Positions 36,229-45,662 of a stretch of 50,423 nucleotides of DNA are shown here, in pieces. Below the pieces are notes generated by a model. The model saw nothing but the letters and a program-made list of their open reading frames with translations. It was not told the DNA's origin and searched no databases. The position numbers were made by a program, and so were the translations under genes. The DNA is from Acidobacteriota bacterium (lineage in GTDB: Bacteria > Acidobacteriota > Blastocatellia > Pyrinomonadales > Pyrinomonadaceae): assembly GCA_003222945.1 (NCBI GenBank), contig QHXM01000074.1:1-50423 (forward strand). Reading direction: 5' to 3'. Position 1 is the stretch's first letter. The number at the start of each line of letters is the position of its first letter.

Positions 36229-39200
36229 TCAGAACATTAACTTCAAAGCGAACTGGATTTGGCGCGGTGGTCCTGCTGACGTGACCGTGCCGTAAGCGGC
36301 GTTGTTGATGTTCGTGTTGTTGGCTATCAGCGCATTGATCGAAGAGAAGCGGAAGTTAGAATGGTTGAAGGCGTTGAAGAAATCTGTCTGGAAACGCAAC
36401 CTCCATCCTTCCTTCGGCAAAGCAAACTCCTTGCGCAGAGAGATGTCCCAGATATAGCGGCCAGGACCACGAACCGCACCCGTCGGACTATTGCCAATCA
36501 CGTCGGCAGGCGCAGCCGCAAACGCAGCCTTGTTGAACCACAGGTCCGGCGACGGGTTACTGACGCTTACATTCCCACCGACGTAATCTGCGCGTCGCCT
36601 GAAACTAAAGCCGCCGAAGTTTGAGTTAGCCGTCACTGTATAAGGCTCGCCCGTTTCCGCTCTGGTTATGCCGCTTATCTCCCATCCTCCAAGAGCTTCG
36701 CCCACAACCCCTTTCGAGTGGCGGAAGAAGGGCATGTTGTAACTGTAGGTTGCTACGAAGATGTGCCTTCGATCAAATGGCGCAGGACCATAGTTGAGGG
36801 ATCGCATGAAAGCATCTTCTATGTTGTCGTTGCCTCCACTGTTCCTAACGTCGTTCGCTCCGCCGCCGGAGTCCGTCAAGGCATGTGACCAGGTGTAACT
36901 GCCCGTGAGACGGAAGTCGCCTTTACGTTTGGTCAAATAGACCTGAAGCCCGTTGTAGTTGGAACTGGCATCGCTCAGGAACATGCTGATCGCTCCATAT
37001 CCTTTGTATGGACGCAGGGCATTGATGTTCGTCGCGCGCTGTGCGGTCGGCAACGCCTCGTTTGCTAAAAGCACTTGAAGGCTTGGCATGTTTATGTCTG
37101 CCTTGCGAATCAGGTGGCGAGCCTGCGTGCCGACGTAAGCGACTTCAAGAAAGAGTCCGAGCGGCAACTCGCGCTGCACGCTAAGGCTGTAGCTCATAGA
37201 GTAAGTCAGTTTCAGGTCCGGGTTGATCGCGCTGATGGCGAGCGGAGTGGTCGCTGCCGCTTTGCCGCCACTTGGATTGGAAAGATTTCCAACCTGAAAA
37301 TCAACAGACTGTATGAAAGGCGGATTGCTCAGTTCATCAAATATCATGTTGCCTTCCGGCGTATCGTAGAACATGCCGAATCCGCCGCGAACTGAGGTCT
37401 TGCCGTTTCCGAAAGGTTGCCATGCAAAACCGAAGCGCGGAGCAAAAGCGCTCTGTGGATTAAATAGACCGCGCGGCGCGCCCGCCGGAACAGCTTGCAC
37501 GACCGCGCTATTGGCAATCGGCACACGCGCTAATTGGTCCGAAGGAACGCCCGAGCCAGCGCGTACCATTCCATTCAAAGGATTGCCGCCCTTTGTTGTG
37601 TCAATGTTTCCATTTAACAGGACCGTTACAGCCTGGCTAGCGTTGTAAAGGCTTGGGTCAAAGTTCGCAAGCTCATTCGTCTGGTTATAGGTTGGCACTT
37701 GATATTGGTAGCGCAATCCAATCTCCAGACTCAGATTCCGTTTGACCTTCCAGCTATCCGTGACAAACGTGTGGAACTGCGTGAAGCGGAAGAATCCTAC
37801 AGGGTCATCGGAAAACTCTTTGTAGTCCTGAAAATTTCCCATGAGCGCATCTGCAAACGCATAGCCCGTCGTATTGCCTGTGTTGTTGCCGGTATTGAAA
37901 GTTACGCTCCCTGTGTAAGCAGAGCGCGCGTTCTGGTCCTTGCGATTGCGTATGATGGTTGCGCCAACTTTTAGGGTGTGGCTGCCATGTGTCCAGGTCA
38001 GAGTTTCGTTCCCGGCAATATCTGTTGTTGGCGAAAGTAGCGCGTGTGATTGACCGTTAGCATTCGCAACCGTGCCCGTTCCAGAGAATGTGAGGTCTGG
38101 AATGCTATTGCGAAAGCGCCCGCCGCCAGTCGTTCCAAACACCTGCGGGAATGTAAAGCCGTAGGTTTCTCGCTTCCAGAGTTCTCCAAACGGCAGGACG
38201 CGCTGGCCGTTCCATGAAGCGTTGACATAAGCTTCGTTCACTAGCGTCGGACTGATGATCCAGGTGTGCGACAACTGGTAGCTAGTGCCTGGACGCAGGC
38301 GGTTCTCGGGACAACTTGGCACGTCCGTCGCGCCGCTGCAAGAGAAGCCGTTGGGAAGCAGAATGCTGTACCTGTCGTGCAGGTAGCGCAGGAAGATGCT
38401 GTGCTTCTGATTGAAACGATAATCCAGTCGCAGGAAGTCCTCGCGCCAATCGAAAGGATTGGAGAGTTGATAGATTGCATTGTTAGTGCCGGGCGCATCT
38501 GTAAACGAAAGCGCTTGCTTTTGCATGGCACTGTAAAGCGCGGCGATTGCCTTGCCATCAGTTGAGAAGCACTGCGGACTGAGAATGTTGTTTGTAATCG
38601 TGCAGCCCGCAGGGGCGGTCGCGGGCTTCTTGAGCGTAACGCTGGTAATGGCGCTGAAATTGCCCTGCAACATAGCGGTCGTCGGCAGCGTCGTGCGAAA
38701 CGGCGCCAGGTCCTGGCTAATCTTCTTCCACTCTTCACCGGCGAAGAAGAAGAACTTGTCCTTCTTTATTGGACCGCCAAGATTCCAGCCAAAGTCGTTG
38801 AAGCGAAGCTTCTGTTTTACGGGCGAGAAGAAATTGCGCGCGTCCAGCTTGTCGTTGCGCAGGAATTCAAGTCCGCCGCCGTGAAACTTATTTCCACCGC
38901 GCCGTGTGACGGCATTGATCGCTCCGCCTGACTGGCGACCGTATTCGGCGGAAAAGTTGGAGGTCTTGATGCTGACCTCTTCAATGAAGTCAACGCCGAC
39001 GTTGTTAATCTGGCTGCCATTTGATCCTGAATCCAAATCGAAGCCGCCATCAACCGTTAACAGGTTCTGGTCCGGGCGAGTGCCGTTAACTGATTGGTTG
39101 GCTGCGCCCAAGCCAGTAGTGACAGCCATCTGATCTTCATCAATCAGCGCAACGCCCGGAATGAGCGATGCGAGTTGAATAAAGTTGCGGCCATTGAGCG

Positions 39201-39648
39201 CAAGGTCTTGCACCTGCTCCCTGTCCACCACACGAGAAACCTCGCCGGAGACAGTGTTCACAGTCTCACCAGTGGTCACTACTTCCACAGCGCCTGTGAC
39301 AGTGCCGGGCTGCATAGTAAAGTCAGCCGTAAGACGCGCGTCTGCATCCAGCCTGTAGCCTGTCTTTACTTCCCTGCCAAAGCCCTGCTGCTCGACTGAC
39401 ACGCGGTAAGTTCCTACAGGTAAATTCGTCACCACATAGAATCCATTCGAGTCCGTAGTGACGCTGCGTGAAACACCGGTCGCCTCGTCCGTGACTGTAA
39501 CCGTAGCTCCGGCAATTACAGCCTTAGAGGGGTCCGTAACCGTGCCCGAGATGCGGCCCACGACGGTCATCTGCGCCACGACAGTTGATTGCATGGCGAC
39601 CCACAAAATAATCCCTAAAACAGATATGAGATTTCTTACGCTTCGCAT
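36229..39648 (-). CDS. TonB-dependent receptor 3, Oar-like, of the uronate/carbohydrate locus
   Basis: The 1139-residue protein has a signal peptide (SVLGIILWVAMQSTVVAQ) and a carboxypeptidase-regulatory-like domain (about 30-115: VGRISGTVTDPSKAVIAGAT ... YRVSVEQQGF). The plug contains DLALNGRNFIQLASLIPGV and SAEYGRQSGGAINAV, and a long barrel ends in Phe (QIQFALKLMF). The frame is intact throughout. A GGAGG ribosome site lies 11 bases before ATG. On the minus strand it is followed by the GH88 fusion, isomerase and ROK 1 genes, and preceded by ROK 2. This suggests outer-membrane uptake of an uronate-containing oligosaccharide, controlled by sugar-sensing regulators. No SusD-like gene is present. 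Confidence 0.93.
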   Translation of the reverse strand: MRSVRNLISVLGIILWVAMQSTVVAQMTVVGRISGTVTDPSKAVIAGATVTVTDEATGVSRSVTTDSNGFYVVTNLPVGTYRVSVEQQGFGREVKTGYRLDADARLTADFTMQPGTVTGAVEVVTTGETVNTVSGEVSRVVDREQVQDLALNGRNFIQLASLIPGVALIDEDQMAVTTGLGAANQSVNGTRPDQNLLTVDGGFDLDSGSNGSQINNVGVDFIEEVSIKTSNFSAEYGRQSGGAINAVTRRGGNKFHGGGLEFLRNDKLDARNFFSPVKQKLRFNDFGWNLGGPIKKDKFFFFAGEEWKKISQDLAPFRTTLPTTAMLQGNFSAITSVTLKKPATAPAGCTITNNILSPQCFSTDGKAIAALYSAMQKQALSFTDAPGTNNAIYQLSNPFDWREDFLRLDYRFNQKHSIFLRYLHDRYSILLPNGFSCSGATDVPSCPENRLRPGTSYQLSHTWIISPTLVNEAYVNASWNGQRVLPFGELWKRETYGFTFPQVFGTTGGGRFRNSIPDLTFSGTGTVANANGQSHALLSPTTDIAGNETLTWTHGSHTLKVGATIIRNRKDQNARSAYTGSVTFNTGNNTGNTTGYAFADALMGNFQDYKEFSDDPVGFFRFTQFHTFVTDSWKVKRNLSLEIGLRYQYQVPTYNQTNELANFDPSLYNASQAVTVLLNGNIDTTKGGNPLNGMVRAGSGVPSDQLARVPIANSAVVQAVPAGAPRGLFNPQSAFAPRFGFAWQPFGNGKTSVRGGFGMFYDTPEGNMIFDELSNPPFIQSVDFQVGNLSNPSGGKAAATTPLAISAINPDLKLTYSMSYSLSVQRELPLGLFLEVAYVGTQARHLIRKADINMPSLQVLLANEALPTAQRATNINALRPYKGYGAISMFLSDASSNYNGLQVYLTKRKGDFRLTGSYTWSHALTDSGGGANDVRNSGGNDNIEDAFMRSLNYGPAPFDRRHIFVATYSYNMPFFRHSKGVVGEALGGWEISGITRAETGEPYTVTANSNFGGFSFRRRADYVGGNVSVSNPSPDLWFNKAAFAAAPADVIGNSPTGAVRGPGRYIWDISLRKEFALPKEGWRLRFQTDFFNAFNHSNFRFSSINALIANNTNINNAAYGTVTSAGPPRQIQFALKLMF

Positions 39649-39797
39649 AATCCTTGACCTCCAGTGAAGAGTTCCAGACCGTAGGCAACATCCTCAACAA
39701 ACGGTGAGCGCGGTTGCCCCTTGAATAGTTAGCTTGAGCCTCTAGCTTCGATTAATCTTTGAAAGGAAGTAAGAGCTGTTGCTCTTTCTTCAAACTC

Positions 39798-41030
39798 TTA
39801 AGCGACTCGCGGCGCAGCAAAAGTCGGCGCGGCGATGAGCGCCGCTGCACCGCGCAGGCGCAGATGCTCATGCGTTGAAGCTACGCGCAAAGGAGTTTGC
39901 GCCGCAGCAATTGTCAACGCGCGCTCTCTTAGCGCTTCACGCACAGTATCCTCAATCAAGTCCCAGGCGGTCGTGATCTCGCCCGCTAGATAAATGCAAT
40001 CAGGATCGAGTACGTTGACAATCGTCCCAAGACCTAGACCTAGAAAGCGCGCACTCATCTGAATGGCTGTATCGGCCTTCGCATCACCACTACTGCGCGC
40101 GCGTGCTATAAGGTCTGGAACTGTAAAAGAGTTGTTTCTGGAATCGCGCAGCGATTTTGGACTGAGTTTAGACAAATTCCATCCAAAATAACGGGAGAGC
40201 GTTGCGAGATTAGATATGTAGGCTTCCCAGCAGCCCGTCATACCGCACAGGCAGCGCGGTCCGTCAAGGCTTAGCGGCATGTGCCCGAACTCGCCCGCTA
40301 TGTGATTGTGGCCGCGCACCAACTCGCCATTCACTACCACACCAACGCCCACCCCGTCCGACACGTTTACGTAAACGAAATTCTGCACGGAAGCCTGCGC
40401 CTCATCACGCTCAAGCCACATGTGCGCGAGCGAGCAGGCGCGGGCAGAGTTCTCAAGTTGCACAGGCAGATTGGTCATGGCGGCTAGCTTGTCGCGTATC
40501 TCAACATCACGCCAACCGAGCGCAGGCGCGTTCAAGATTCGCCCCGTCCGCTGATCCACCATCCCTGGCACTGCCACTCCGATTCCCTCGCAACGACCTT
40601 CAAAACCCCGCGTTTTCAGCATTCTGCGAACACGCGCGGCTAAATCTTTAATGAACTCCGGGATGGTAAAGATGGTGTCGTAAATCTCAAGAGCGAGTTG
40701 ACGGCCTGAGAAATCCGACAACATCAGATAGGTCTTGCTGAAGCGCACATCAACGGCTATCGCCAACCGGTCCTGCGTCCTGATGTGTAAAAAAGTTGGT
40801 TTTCGTCCACGCGCCGTCTCTCCCGTCGCGCCCTCGTATATTAATCCCTGTTCGATCAACTCCTGCACCAGAACGCTCGCAACACCTCGCGTCACGTTCA
40901 TGCGCCGCGCAAGGTCAGCGCGCGAAATCGGCTGGTGCTCGCGTATCAAGTTGAACGCAATTCTACGGTTGATCTCGCGCGAGGTCGTGCGAGTCGCTAC
41001 GTGGAAATCGCGTGTGTTGATCTTGCGCAC
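39798..41030 (-). CDS. ROK family transcriptional regulator 2
   Basis: The 410-residue protein starts with GTG. An N-terminal winged HTH (about 20-75: INRRIAFNLIREHQPISRAD, LARRMNVTRGVASVLVQEL) is followed by a complete ROK domain with GVAVPGMVDQRTG, GEFGHMP, the zinc motif CLCGMTGCWEAY and the C-terminal IVNVLDPDCIYLAGE. It is probably a repressor that responds to a sugar imported or released by the locus. It lies 149 bases upstream of TonB receptor 3 on the same strand. Complete here, it is the internal standard that shows the missing segment in ROK 1. A small stem AAGAGC/GCTCTT lies just past its stop codon (39771-39786). Confidence 0.9.
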   Translation of the reverse strand: MRKINTRDFHVATRTTSREINRRIAFNLIREHQPISRADLARRMNVTRGVASVLVQELIEQGLIYEGATGETARGRKPTFLHIRTQDRLAIAVDVRFSKTYLMLSDFSGRQLALEIYDTIFTIPEFIKDLAARVRRMLKTRGFEGRCEGIGVAVPGMVDQRTGRILNAPALGWRDVEIRDKLAAMTNLPVQLENSARACSLAHMWLERDEAQASVQNFVYVNVSDGVGVGVVVNGELVRGHNHIAGEFGHMPLSLDGPRCLCGMTGCWEAYISNLATLSRYFGWNLSKLSPKSLRDSRNNSFTVPDLIARARSSGDAKADTAIQMSARFLGLGLGTIVNVLDPDCIYLAGEITTAWDLIEDTVREALRERALTIAAAQTPLRVASTHEHLRLRGAAALIAAPTFAAPRVA

Positions 41031-41182
41031 GGAGGAAGCTCCCGGTTAATTTGTTCGATGTTTGGACAATATACCCGACGCAGATTCTTGTCAAGAATTT
41101 TTTTTCTGAAATTGTGGAGACAGGACTGGAATATGGCAGAAGGATGGTTGCCGCTTACGGGCGCTTAAAGATGTGAATTATC

Positions 41183-41296
41183 ACCACAGAGAACACAGAG
41201 GGCACAGAGGAGAAGAAATTCAATTAAGATTTGAAATCTTAAATCTGCTATTTCAAATCTACAATCTCCCTCTGTGTCCTCTGTGTTCTCTGTGGT
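41183..41296. repeat. Nested inverted repeat with 9-base and 7-base iterated units
   Basis: The outer arms, 28 bases each (41183-41210 and 41269-41296), match at 27 positions and are built from a 9-base unit of the form CACAGAGRR. Inside is a second inverted repeat, AGATTTGAAAT (41227-41237) with ATTTCAAATCT (41250-41260), made of 7-base units such as GAAATCT, TAAATCT, CAAATCT and ACAATCT. The element fills most of the 310-base gap between the DUF1326-like gene and ROK 2. No gene is seen in that gap. Confidence 0.88.
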
Positions 41297-41340
41297 TAAT
41301 CTTTTATTCTTCTTGAGATGTGGCTAACAGACTCACTTTT

Positions 41341-42000
41341 CTAAAATGAGAAGCTGCCATAAAAGGCGCTGTTCTCGCCGTCTCTCTGCCATGAATCGCC
41401 GACTGCGCCGCCCGAGTAGAGCGCTTCTCTAGTGTAGCCTACTTTACGCCCGGCGAGCGGTATGAGCGGCTCGTACCAGACGAGTTGCGGCATACGGCAG
41501 CAAAGATCGTCGGGCATAGATTCCACATTGATTGCCGCAATTCCCGAAGAACTGATCGAGTAAGCTTTCTCTTCATGCTTGAATTCAACGGGTTCGTTGC
41601 GCACTGAAACAATCTTTCCGAGTGTCACGGCATACTTCGTCTTGATTGCGTCTATTATCGCCAACTCTTGCGCGCGTGATGCTGACTTGTCAACAATCAA
41701 TTCGGAGCGCCGCGCTGCCTGCGTATCTGAAAGATTAGAGTCTGAGCTAACGACAGCTACGGTACGCACACCCGCGAGATCAACTCCATTCCAACTGCCT
41801 GAATTGACCTGCCATGCCATCAACGCATCGCGCCCTGTTGTCACAACCTCGCCATTGTAGTGGCACGCACCGGCAAAGACGCTTGCCGTACGCACCTCAA
41901 CGTAATCACCCTTGATGCTATTGAACTCCGCACGAGAATTCGTTAGCCACAAGCCGCACAGAATCATCAAGGCCAAACCTAAAAAGAAAAACTTACCCAT
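41341..42000 (-). CDS. Secreted DUF1326-like protein after the molybdenum hydroxylase genes
   Basis: The 219-residue protein has a signal peptide (FFFLGLALMILCGLWLTNSR). Its mature part begins KGDYVEVRTASVFAGACHYN and contains MAWQVNSGSWNGVDLAGVRT, which I recall as the pattern of DUF1326 proteins; this assignment is from memory. A CC pair (DDLCCRMPQLVWYEP) lies near the C terminus. Role unknown. A GGGAGG ribosome site lies upstream, and the gene follows the Cys-rich small protein by 33 bases, so it may be the last gene of the hydroxylase operon. Confidence 0.65.
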   Translation of the reverse strand: MGKFFFLGLALMILCGLWLTNSRAEFNSIKGDYVEVRTASVFAGACHYNGEVVTTGRDALMAWQVNSGSWNGVDLAGVRTVAVVSSDSNLSDTQAARRSELIVDKSASRAQELAIIDAIKTKYAVTLGKIVSVRNEPVEFKHEEKAYSISSSGIAAINVESMPDDLCCRMPQLVWYEPLIPLAGRKVGYTREALYSGGAVGDSWQRDGENSAFYGSFSF

Positions 42001-42033
42001 TACGATACCTCCCTTAAATCTTTCGGCGCTTTA

Positions 42034-42312
42034 TCAACTCTCCAACGCCGAACTGTAACAAGACCTGCCGGGCACGCAGCGCGTAGGCATCGCACGGCTT
42101 CCATCCGGTCCGACAACTAACTGCGTCTCTCTGCACCAGCAATGATTACTGCTGTCTAAATAGTGGCTCGCGTCGGTTGCAAGCTCGTCCATCATAAAAA
42201 ATTTCTTCGAGCGAAGAGAGGCGCAGAACGGACTTTCGACGACTGTGCTTGCGTCCGGTTGCGTCAAACTCTCCACGATCTGCTCATTATTATAGTTCAT
42301 TTCGTCTGCCAT
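42034..42312 (-). CDS. Small Cys-rich protein in the molybdenum hydroxylase operon
   Basis: The protein has about 92 residues from the ATG at 42312, preferred over the in-frame start at 42327 because GGAGGG lies just upstream. The C-terminal half carries SNHCWCRETQLVVGPDGSRA and MPTRCVPGRSCY, four Cys in a compact pattern that recurs in short bacterial proteins near metal enzymes; the family name is not known to me. It could bind a metal or an iron-sulfur cluster. The start is 16 bases after the stop of the FAD subunit gene, so it is almost certainly cotranscribed with it. Confidence 0.7.
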   Translation of the reverse strand: MADEMNYNNEQIVESLTQPDASTVVESPFCASLRSKKFFMMDELATDASHYLDSSNHCWCRETQLVVGPDGSRAMPTRCVPGRSCYSSALES

Positions 42313-42328
42313 CTCGACCCTCCACAAA

Positions 42329-43342
42329 TCAGGCTGACATGCCGCCCGCTTTCACGAGCGCGCGCCGCACGAGCGTTTGAGTCAAAGGAACTTTGTATGC
42401 GTTCTTCGCAAGCGGCTTCGCGCCATCGAGCGCAACGCGCGCAGTCTCAGCGAGCACATCTGCGCTAAGGGTTTTTCCTGTCAAATAAGTCTCAGCTTTC
42501 GTCGCTCGCCAGGGGATGGGAGCGACTCCGCCCAGCACTATGCGCGACTGCTTGACAACTTTCGCCAGACTCAACTCCACAGCCGCCGCAACCGAAGAGA
42601 TTGCGAAATCCATTGACTCTCTCTCCTTGAACTTCAAATAGGTTGAATGCGCTGCGAAACTGGAAGCGGGAACTTGAATCTCCGTTATGATCTCGTCGTT
42701 CTGAAGAACATTCTCGCGCCGTATGCTTCCTTCTGACGGGAGCGTGAAGAATTTTTCTAAAGGGATGGTCCGCTTGCCCGACGCTCCTGTGACGTTAACG
42801 CTCGCTCCCAGCGCAACGAGCATCGGCGCAAGGTCAGATGGATGCACGATGTATGAAGGACCGCCTCCAAGGATAGCGTTGTACTTATTCTCGCCCTCAG
42901 CCGCGTAACACTTCGAGCCGCCCTTCTTCAGACAGATGACCTCTTCCAGACGGTAGTACCAGCAGCGCGGGCGCTGGCAGAGATTTCCGCCGACTGTGCC
43001 CAGGTTTCGTATCTGCGGCGTTGCGATAGAGTGCGCTGCCTCCGCGAGTCCCGGAAAATGGCTTCGCACAAGAGTGTTCTCTTCCAATTGTGCGAGTGTT
43101 ACCAGTGCGCCGATGCGCAAACCTTTTCGCGCGTCGCCCTCTATGCGATCAAGACCGCGTATGCCTTTCAGATTCACAACGCGCGTGGGTCGCGTGATGT
43201 AATCCTTCATGGTCGTCAATAGGTCCTGTCCGCCAGCAATTGCCCGCGCCACATCATCTGCGTCATCACCAGCAGGCGCAGACTTCAGAAGGTTCACGGC
43301 ATCATTCAGGCTTGTCGGACTAACCCACTCAAAACTTTTCAT
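42329..43342 (-). CDS. Aldehyde oxidase/xanthine dehydrogenase-type FAD subunit with 4Fe-4S insert (PaoB/YagS-like)
   Basis: The 337-residue protein has an FAD-binding PCMH-type fold (IAGGQDLLTTMKDYITRP, ATPQIRNLGTVGGNL) and a C-terminal CO-dehydrogenase flavoprotein domain. It carries the insert seen in E. coli PaoB, with Cys at residues 122, 127, 137 and 145, which in that enzyme bind an extra 4Fe-4S cluster. It passes electrons from the 2Fe-2S subunit to FAD and then to an acceptor. The start overlaps the stop of the Mo subunit gene by 4 bases (ATGA). The order here is FeS-Mo-FAD, whereas paoABC of E. coli is FeS-FAD-Mo. Confidence 0.9.
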   Translation of the reverse strand: MKSFEWVSPTSLNDAVNLLKSAPAGDDADDVARAIAGGQDLLTTMKDYITRPTRVVNLKGIRGLDRIEGDARKGLRIGALVTLAQLEENTLVRSHFPGLAEAAHSIATPQIRNLGTVGGNLCQRPRCWYYRLEEVICLKKGGSKCYAAEGENKYNAILGGGPSYIVHPSDLAPMLVALGASVNVTGASGKRTIPLEKFFTLPSEGSIRRENVLQNDEIITEIQVPASSFAAHSTYLKFKERESMDFAISSVAAAVELSLAKVVKQSRIVLGGVAPIPWRATKAETYLTGKTLSADVLAETARVALDGAKPLAKNAYKVPLTQTLVRRALVKAGGMSA

Positions 43343-45651
43343 ACAGTCCTCCTATCGCTCAATCCCATCAGAATCTTGTCAGGCGTTATAGGCAACTCGC
43401 GCACGCGCACGCCGCAGGCATTGAAGACTGCATTAACAACAGCGCCGACCGCAGGGATGATCGAAGGCTCGCCCACGCCTATCACGGCCTCGCGTTTATC
43501 TTCATCGTCAATGAGAGGCACAAGCTCTGGAATCTCAAACGAGCCGGGTATCTTGTAATCGCCGAAGCCCGGATTAAGTTGTAAGCCGAGCGCGGCGTCC
43601 ATAACGCGGCCTTCAAACAAAGCCATACCGAGCGATTGAATCATGCCACCGTTTATCTGGCTCTCTATCGCAAGACGATTGAGCGGAAGCCCTATGTCCT
43701 GAACGTGGACCATTTTGATTGCGCGTGTGTGTCCTGTCTCAACATCAACCTCAACTTCCGCGAAGCAGACGCCATGCACGCCTCTCGATTGAAGATTAGA
43801 CTTCCACTCGCCGTGCGCAGTGATGCCCGCGGAGGGAAGCGCAGCGCAAGCCTGTTTCCAAGTAAGAGTCTTGCCACCGCCCGCGACGCGCCCCTGCGAG
43901 AAACTTATCTCTTCAGGTTTCGCGCCTCCGAGCAAGGGCGAGAGTTTCTCCGCTATGCTCAATCGTGCATTGACCGCAGCATCTTTGACCGCAGGCGCAA
44001 GCGAGGCGGTCGTGGTCGAACCGCCCGAAGCGTTTGCCGCGCCGAGTTTAGAGTTGCCTATGTGCTCGACGACATCGTTTATCTGTAGCCCCAACTCCTC
44101 TGCGACAATGGCGCGCGTGTAGGTGCGCGTTCCCGTTCCTAAGTCCTGTGTGCCGACTGCGACGCTGACAGAGCCATCGCGCGCGATCCCGACTTCGACC
44201 TTGCATTGTGGTCCGCCGCCGCCGCCCCACGTTCCGATGGCGCAACCCATCCCGCGCTTGAGCGGATTGCTTCCTCCGCCCGGCGTCTTGTTGCGACGCT
44301 CCCAACCAATTTCACGCGCGCCTCTGTCAAGCTGGCGATGATAAACCTCATCCTTCAAGTTCTTCTTGCGAAACTCTACTGGATCAATCCCGACCTTGTA
44401 AGAGAGTTCGTCCATCAGGGATTCAATGCCGAAACTCGCCTGCGGATGACCGGGCGCACGCATAGCGCGCGAGGCGTCTTCGTTCGTGTGAATCGAAATT
44501 CGCTCGCGGTAAAAGTTCGGCACAGTGTAGATGTAAGGTTGTCCTGCCTGTGAGCCATCGCCCAAACCGCCGAGTTGATATTGTGTTGCAAGAAGCGCAA
44601 TCACTTTTCCATCACGGGTCACTCCGGCTTTGAACTTTTGCCACGAGCCGGACCGGTTGCCCGCGAGCAGGAATTCATCTTTGCGCGTGAGCATCAATTT
44701 GACGGGAGCTTTCGCCTGCTTTGATAGCTGGCACGCGAACTTGCCTTCGATTCCGATGCCGAACTTTGAGCCGAAGCCGCCGCCCATGTGCTCTACGACT
44801 GCCGTGACGGCGCTCTCCTTTAGGCCAAGCTCTTTCGCAGCATCGCCGGGGATTGTGAATGTTCCTTGAGTGGAAGCGTACACGGTCGCACTGTCTCCGC
44901 CGCGATAATCAACAAGGTTTCCGTGCGTTTCCAAGCACGAGTGATGAAGAATGGGCGTGCGGTATTCAGCTTCAAATATCACGTCAGCTTCTTTGAATGA
45001 AGCCTCGACCTTTGCTGCGTCGCCGCGCTTCTCTTTCGGCTCAAGATTGCCGTCCGGGTAAACTTTCGGCGCGCCCTCTTTGATCGCATCTTCGGCGCGA
45101 ACGACGTGCGGCAGAACTTCATACTCGATCTTGATTGCGCGCACGGCGTCATCGGCTATTTCGGGCGTGATGGCGGCGACCGCAACAACAGGCTCGCCCG
45201 CGAAGCGAACGATTCTCTCTTTTTTCTGCGGTGCTTTCGCGCTCCCCAAATCCATGTTGTCCTTCTTCTCTGCAACGTCCGCAGCGCGATTGCTTCCCTC
45301 GACGACATCCTCATTCGTAGCGCCGACGATAGCCTTCACGCCCGCGATGCGTTGCGCTGCTGACGTGTCAATGCGAATCACGCGAGCGTGTGCGTAAGGC
45401 GAACGAACAACGCGCCCGTAGAGCAGGCCGGGCGGATTCTTGTCGTAGGTGTACTCGGCCGCGCCGCTCACCTTCAGCGGTGCATCAACGCGCGTCAAGC
45501 GATGATTCAAGATTGCGTGCTTGCCATTCGGCCCCCACACTGGACCGCCTTCGTCATCAACTTCAACTTCAACCATCGTCTCTACGCCGTTGATAACTTT
45601 AGGAACTTTAATCTTCTTTTTCTTTTTAGGAGGTGCTTGTTGCTGTTGCAT
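43339..45651 (-). CDS. Aldehyde oxidase-type molybdenum cofactor-binding subunit (PaoC/YagR-like)
   Basis: About 770 residues from the ATG at 45651, which has a GGAG site 9 bases upstream; the longer frame to 45693 runs into a repeat. After a Lys-rich N-terminal segment comes the small Ald_Xan_dh_C domain (RVDAPLKVSGAAEYTYDKNP). The large Mo domain follows, with HMGGGFGSKFG, RAPGHPQASFGIESLMDEL, and the C-terminal GVGEPSIIPAVGAVVNAVF, whose Glu is the catalytic base in this family. It hydroxylates aldehydes or N-heterocycles using a molybdopterin cytosine dinucleotide-type cofactor. It has no Tat signal of its own and is presumably exported together with the 2Fe-2S subunit. Substrate unknown. 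Confidence 0.93.
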   Translation of the reverse strand: MQQQQAPPKKKKKIKVPKVINGVETMVEVEVDDEGGPVWGPNGKHAILNHRLTRVDAPLKVSGAAEYTYDKNPPGLLYGRVVRSPYAHARVIRIDTSAAQRIAGVKAIVGATNEDVVEGSNRAADVAEKKDNMDLGSAKAPQKKERIVRFAGEPVVAVAAITPEIADDAVRAIKIEYEVLPHVVRAEDAIKEGAPKVYPDGNLEPKEKRGDAAKVEASFKEADVIFEAEYRTPILHHSCLETHGNLVDYRGGDSATVYASTQGTFTIPGDAAKELGLKESAVTAVVEHMGGGFGSKFGIGIEGKFACQLSKQAKAPVKLMLTRKDEFLLAGNRSGSWQKFKAGVTRDGKVIALLATQYQLGGLGDGSQAGQPYIYTVPNFYRERISIHTNEDASRAMRAPGHPQASFGIESLMDELSYKVGIDPVEFRKKNLKDEVYHRQLDRGAREIGWERRNKTPGGGSNPLKRGMGCAIGTWGGGGGPQCKVEVGIARDGSVSVAVGTQDLGTGTRTYTRAIVAEELGLQINDVVEHIGNSKLGAANASGGSTTTASLAPAVKDAAVNARLSIAEKLSPLLGGAKPEEISFSQGRVAGGGKTLTWKQACAALPSAGITAHGEWKSNLQSRGVHGVCFAEVEVDVETGHTRAIKMVHVQDIGLPLNRLAIESQINGGMIQSLGMALFEGRVMDAALGLQLNPGFGDYKIPGSFEIPELVPLIDDEDKREAVIGVGEPSIIPAVGAVVNAVFNACGVRVRELPITPDKILMGLSDRRTV

Positions 45652-45662
45652 AACTTTTTCTC

